A DNA stretch of 64,000 nt from Caulochytrium protostelioides. Lineage: Eukaryota > Chytridiomycota > Caulochytriomycetes > Caulochytriales > Caulochytriaceae. Below, one piece after another: positions 56,292-64,000 of this stretch (within the stretch, counting starts at the first letter, position 1; every line of letters starts with the position of its first letter). Below the pieces are notes generated by a model that was not told where the DNA came from, did not search any database, and saw only the letters and a program-made list of their open reading frames with translations. Made by a program: the position numbers and the translations under genes. The stretch lies in assembly GCA_003615045.1 (NCBI GenBank), contig ML014137.1, forward strand, positions 1 through 64,000, written 5' to 3'.

Positions 56292-59200
56292 ATGTCGCAC
56301 GTCGCTTCCGTGAAGGATGCCGTGATGGCCTCCGACGCCACCGCGTTCCTCGCGTGGTGGCAGGAATGGACCGAGGTCACGGGCCAGACGCCGCTGCTGG
56401 CGGGCGCGGCGCTGGACGGCGGTTCGCCCGACCTGCCCGACCTGCCCGTCGATGGCGCTGATGAGGCCGTGGCCATGGGCCCGGAGAACCCCTTCCCCCC
56501 TCCGGCCGCGCGCCCCGCCTTGCTGGCGCTCGCGGCGCCCGAAGCCGGCCCGGACCTCAAGACGATGGCCACGCACCAGAAATGGTTCTATGCCGTCGAA
56601 TCGTACAAACAGCTCCAGCGCCTCACCGCCGCCTCGCCCGCGCTGTCGCCCGCGTCGCACCTCCTGCGCCGCCGCCCCACCGCCTCCTTCGGCAGTCACG
56701 TGCGATCCCGATCCCGATCCCGATCCCATACCAAACACCAGTCCGCGTTTGCGGCGGCGGCGCTCCCACACGCCGAGAGCGCCGAGACCTTGCATGCCGG
56801 TCTCCCGGGCGCCGCACACCGGGGGCCCGGCCTGGCCCTCGGCATGGCCCTCGGCTTGGCTCCGAACGCCGGGCTCGACCACGTGGCGCCAGCCTTCCTC
56901 ACGCCCGCCGAGCTCGATCGCGATGACCTCAGCGCGGCCGATCCCGGCAGCGCCCTCCTTCAGACCGCGTCGCCGGCCTTCTGGGCGTCGAGGCCTGCGG
57001 CCGAGCATGCGCATGCCGCATCGGACAGCTTGACGCAGGCGGAGGTGGACTACCACTTGGCCATGTCGTATGCTCATGACGCGGCGGCGCAGACGCGCGC
57101 CGCCGGCCTTGTGTTCGAGCCCGTGGCATCGCCCGACGCCGTGCTGGCGACCGTGGTCCGGTACGCCGCGCGTGCCATGACGCTCGAGACGACGGCCGCA
57201 GCACTGCAGGCGCGGCTCGACGCCGCCGAGGCGCGGCTCCGCGCGCGCGACATGTATCTTGGCGAAACAATCAAGACAATGTCGCGCGACTCGCAGTCCC
57301 AAGCGCATGCGCGGTTCCTGCTCGAGGCCGCCAACGAGGCGCTGACGGTCCGTATCCGCGAGCTCGACGACCACGTCGACGGGCTGCGCGCCACGGTCGC
57401 GCAGCTCACGCAGCAGCGGTCGCAGCGGCCGTCGCAGGCGGGCGATGACGCAGCGTCCGACGCGCCGAAGCACTCGGCCGACCTGGACCGCCGCGACGGC
57501 AGTCGCACGAGCGACACCGGCACCCGCCACAGCATCGGCACGGACCGCTCGAGCTCGTCGCTCGGCGTCACGGAGCGCTTGCTCCGCGATATGGGATGGC
57601 AGGAGGCCGTCGCGCACGGTTGGCCGGCACATGCCTTCCACGGCCCCGACGGCGGCGACGGCCGCCGCGACATGAGTATCCAGACGGACGTCGGCACGAC
57701 GCTGTCGGCCTTCACGAACACCAGTCTCACGACCGGCGTCACGGCCGTCAACGCGCCCCCGGACCCCGCTACATCCCCCGTCGACTCGGAGATCACGCTC
57801 ACGCTGCGCCCGGGCGGTGACCCTACGGTGGTCGGCCGGCTCACGCTGCAGCTCGCCGACGCCGCTAACCTCGCCCACGCGCAGAAGGCCCAGTTCGATG
57901 CCCTCGCTGCCGAGCTCGCCGCCGTGCGGCAGCGCGAGAGCGCTCTCTTGGCCCACCTGCAGCAGGCCGGCGTCGCCTTGCCCCCGTCTGTCTCCGCCGC
58001 CGCCGCGGCATCGCCCGTCGCAATGCCCGCGGCCGCGCAGGCCGCTGAGCAGGCCGACAAGGCCGCTGCCGGCGACGGCGCCGCGGCGTCCGCCCCGTCA
58101 GCCGCCGTCCCGCCGCGTCGCGCGCGTCCGCCGCGCGGCCACGCCGAACCCGACCCCAGCGCCGCGGCGCCTGCGCCGGCCTTGACGCCGCTTATGACGC
58201 CTCCGGCCACGCCGGGGCTGCTGGCCGGCCACGGCGCCACCCGCCCGCGGTCGCCGTCCGATGATGGCGCAGCCCGGCCGCACGACGCGTTGCTCGTGTC
58301 GCCGACCTTGTCGCCCGCCGCCCCCGACCCGCGGCACGCACGCGGTCTCCATGCGTCCAAGCCGCTCTTGCCTGAGGCCTTCTCGCCCACGGCCGCCGCT
58401 GCGACGCCCGCGTTGTCCGAACGGCCTCAGCCCCCGGACGCCGAGCTTGCGAGCCCTGCCGCCGCGGCCGCCGCCGCCGCCGCCCCGGCTGCTGCGAGCT
58501 CGTCACCCTTGACTCCCTCCCATGGCGGCCACCCTTTCGTCGCGGCCGCTGCTGGTCCTCCCCTGTCCGGGGCCAGCAGCGGCACCCCCTCCCCCGCGTC
58601 GCCGCCTCCCCTTCCGTCGCCGACGGGCGCCGCCGCCGCGCCCATGGCGCACCCGGCGCCCGCCGCGTTGCGGAGCGAGGCCGCCACTCCGCCGGGCCGC
58701 ATGTCCCGTCGCAGTCTCGCGGCGTGGTTTTCCTCCGCATCGCCGCATCCGGCGCGGCTCGCGGCCGCCCAAGCGTCGGCCACCATGACTGGCGGTGGCA
58801 GCCCCGGCACGCCGTCGCCTCGCAGCGAGGCGATGCCGGTCGACCCGCCGTCGCCGTCGCCCTCCACGGCGCCGTCGATGGCGCCCTCGACCGCCTCAAC
58901 CGCGGACACCAAGGGCCGTGCCGCCTACTTTTCCACGAAGCGGCGCGTCTTTGGGGGACGGCTGAGCGGCGGCCGGTTCAGCAGCGGCAGCACCAGCAGC
59001 CGCGGCAGCACCAGCGGCAGCGGCACCGACAGCGGGTCGCCGACGGCGTCGATCGCGATGCCGCGCGGGTCGTTTGGGCCCGAGCCCGCCGGCCGCAAGG
59101 AGGCCGATGCGAGCGCCGCGTTCATCAGCGCCTTCGCGGAAGGCGGCACCGACACGGCCTCCCTGAAATCGACGATGTCGCGGTCCTCGCGCTTCTCCCG

Positions 59201-59483
59201 GCTCTCGCGGGCGTCGGGCTTCGGCCTCGGCGGGCGGAGCAGCGACCGCCGCAGCAGCAGCGGCAGCGACTCGACGCGCCGGCCCTCGGGCGGCAACGCA
59301 CGGTTCTCGCGGACCGCGCTGGCGACGGCCATGCCGCACGTGTACCCGGCCTGCGACGTCGGGGCCGTCGGGTCGGCCGTGGGCCTCGCCCCGGCCCCGG
59401 CGAACAGCTTTGCGGTGCCGCGGTCGCCGGACCGCGCGTCGTTCACGCTGCGCACGGTGCCGCTTCCCGATCCGCGCACCTAG
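56292..59483 (+). CDS. Coiled-coil and Ser-rich orphan protein, 1063 residues
   Basis: The ATG at 56292 opens a continuous frame. Residues 1-130 contain an ordered helical segment with Trp residues (FLAWWQEWTEV and HQKWFYAVESYKQLQRL) and an RSRSRSRS run around 140. Residues ~290-385 are a coiled coil (TTAAALQARLDAAEARLRAR and onward). At ~460, DMSIQTDVGTT resembles an LC8 (dynein light chain) binding site with the core QT. A further helical stretch (LADAANLAHAQKAQFDAL) lies near 520. From ~560 to the end it is disordered, Ala/Pro then Ser/Gly/Arg-rich with many possible phosphorylation sites (SRSSRFSRLSRAS). No family is recognised. It shares an Ala-rich coil plus QTD motif with the protein at 37422-40132, hinting at a related cytoskeletal setting. 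Confidence 0.68.
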   Translation: MSHVASVKDAVMASDATAFLAWWQEWTEVTGQTPLLAGAALDGGSPDLPDLPVDGADEAVAMGPENPFPPPAARPALLALAAPEAGPDLKTMATHQKWFYAVESYKQLQRLTAASPALSPASHLLRRRPTASFGSHVRSRSRSRSHTKHQSAFAAAALPHAESAETLHAGLPGAAHRGPGLALGMALGLAPNAGLDHVAPAFLTPAELDRDDLSAADPGSALLQTASPAFWASRPAAEHAHAASDSLTQAEVDYHLAMSYAHDAAAQTRAAGLVFEPVASPDAVLATVVRYAARAMTLETTAAALQARLDAAEARLRARDMYLGETIKTMSRDSQSQAHARFLLEAANEALTVRIRELDDHVDGLRATVAQLTQQRSQRPSQAGDDAASDAPKHSADLDRRDGSRTSDTGTRHSIGTDRSSSSLGVTERLLRDMGWQEAVAHGWPAHAFHGPDGGDGRRDMSIQTDVGTTLSAFTNTSLTTGVTAVNAPPDPATSPVDSEITLTLRPGGDPTVVGRLTLQLADAANLAHAQKAQFDALAAELAAVRQRESALLAHLQQAGVALPPSVSAAAAASPVAMPAAAQAAEQADKAAAGDGAAASAPSAAVPPRRARPPRGHAEPDPSAAAPAPALTPLMTPPATPGLLAGHGATRPRSPSDDGAARPHDALLVSPTLSPAAPDPRHARGLHASKPLLPEAFSPTAAAATPALSERPQPPDAELASPAAAAAAAAAPAAASSSPLTPSHGGHPFVAAAAGPPLSGASSGTPSPASPPPLPSPTGAAAAPMAHPAPAALRSEAATPPGRMSRRSLAAWFSSASPHPARLAAAQASATMTGGGSPGTPSPRSEAMPVDPPSPSPSTAPSMAPSTASTADTKGRAAYFSTKRRVFGGRLSGGRFSSGSTSSRGSTSGSGTDSGSPTASIAMPRGSFGPEPAGRKEADASAAFISAFAEGGTDTASLKSTMSRSSRFSRLSRASGFGLGGRSSDRRSSSGSDSTRRPSGGNARFSRTALATAMPHVYPACDVGAVGSAVGLAPAPANSFAVPRSPDRASFTLRTVPLPDPRT

Positions 59484-59703
59484 TCGCATTTCTGCTGGCG
59501 CACGTGGTGCTCGTCGCCCTCTGGTCGCGGTGGGGGCCCCCGCTGCTCGCGTAGGGTGCGCTGCTTCCTCCTGCGACGCCTCATGGCCTTATCATGGCCG
59601 TCTGAATCGATTTAATGAATCTGAAGATACCGTCACTGACGATGATTACGTTGAGAAAAAAAAAAAACAGTAGAGAACCTCGTCGGCCGAAAACGCTGAG
59701 CAT

Positions 59704-64000
<4,297 letters not shown>

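Overview
The window looks like nuclear DNA of a very GC-rich, compact eukaryote, most likely a zoosporic (flagellated) fungus. Single-exon genes run to several kilobases. Four genes have short introns (134-273 bp) with GTAAGT or GTGGGT donors. The gene content is fungal-like (Tim8, HIS3 as a stand-alone dehydratase, a Ste20/PAK kinase with CRIB domain, enolase, a GPI-type wall protein). A rotatin homologue, a centriole/basal-body protein, implies a flagellated stage. A chytrid or blastocladiomycete of the high-GC kind (for example Caulochytrium-like) fits; this placement is inference.

Layout. 1-430: relic of a TnpB/Fanzor-like nuclease. 1008-1541: TIM8 (two exons), convergent with a TMCO3-like cation/proton antiporter (1674-4652, minus). 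A 1.2-kb divergent intergenic region with tandem 14-mers and two 15-nt palindromes separates it from an 8.6-kb rotatin gene (5865-14465). 14466-17036 is gene-poor with several repeats. 17037-17291: small 84-residue orphan. 17640-18142: second copy of the nuclease relic. 18188-20077: BMT5-like methyltransferase with zinc fingers (minus), divergent from an RlmN-like radical-SAM protein with a C-terminal membrane anchor (21046-22566). 23273-25321: secreted kinase-like protein, convergent with a STE20-family kinase that ends in a membrane segment (25452-28445, minus). 29642-33067: disordered orphan (minus). 35408-37138: alpha-helical orphan, convergent with a two-exon coiled-coil protein (37422-40132, minus). 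41273-44134: DONSON-like replication factor. 45566-48219: PAK/Ste20 kinase (two exons), convergent with HIS3 (48547-49292, two exons). 52592-53212: GPI-type surface protein. 56292-59483: coiled-coil/disordered protein, convergent with enolase (59704-61241, two exons). 61242-64000 shows no gene.

The genes do not form a pathway. Themes are: cytoskeleton/centriole (rotatin and two coiled-coil proteins with LC8-like QT motifs), Rho-GTPase/STE20 signalling (two kinases), RNA methylation (two divergently transcribed methyltransferase-type genes), and housekeeping metabolism or import (TIM8, HIS3, enolase). Because GC is so high, antisense frames are open over long stretches and were disregarded. 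Several start codons are uncertain because the longest frames open with GTG or TTG; the first in-frame ATG was used unless stated.
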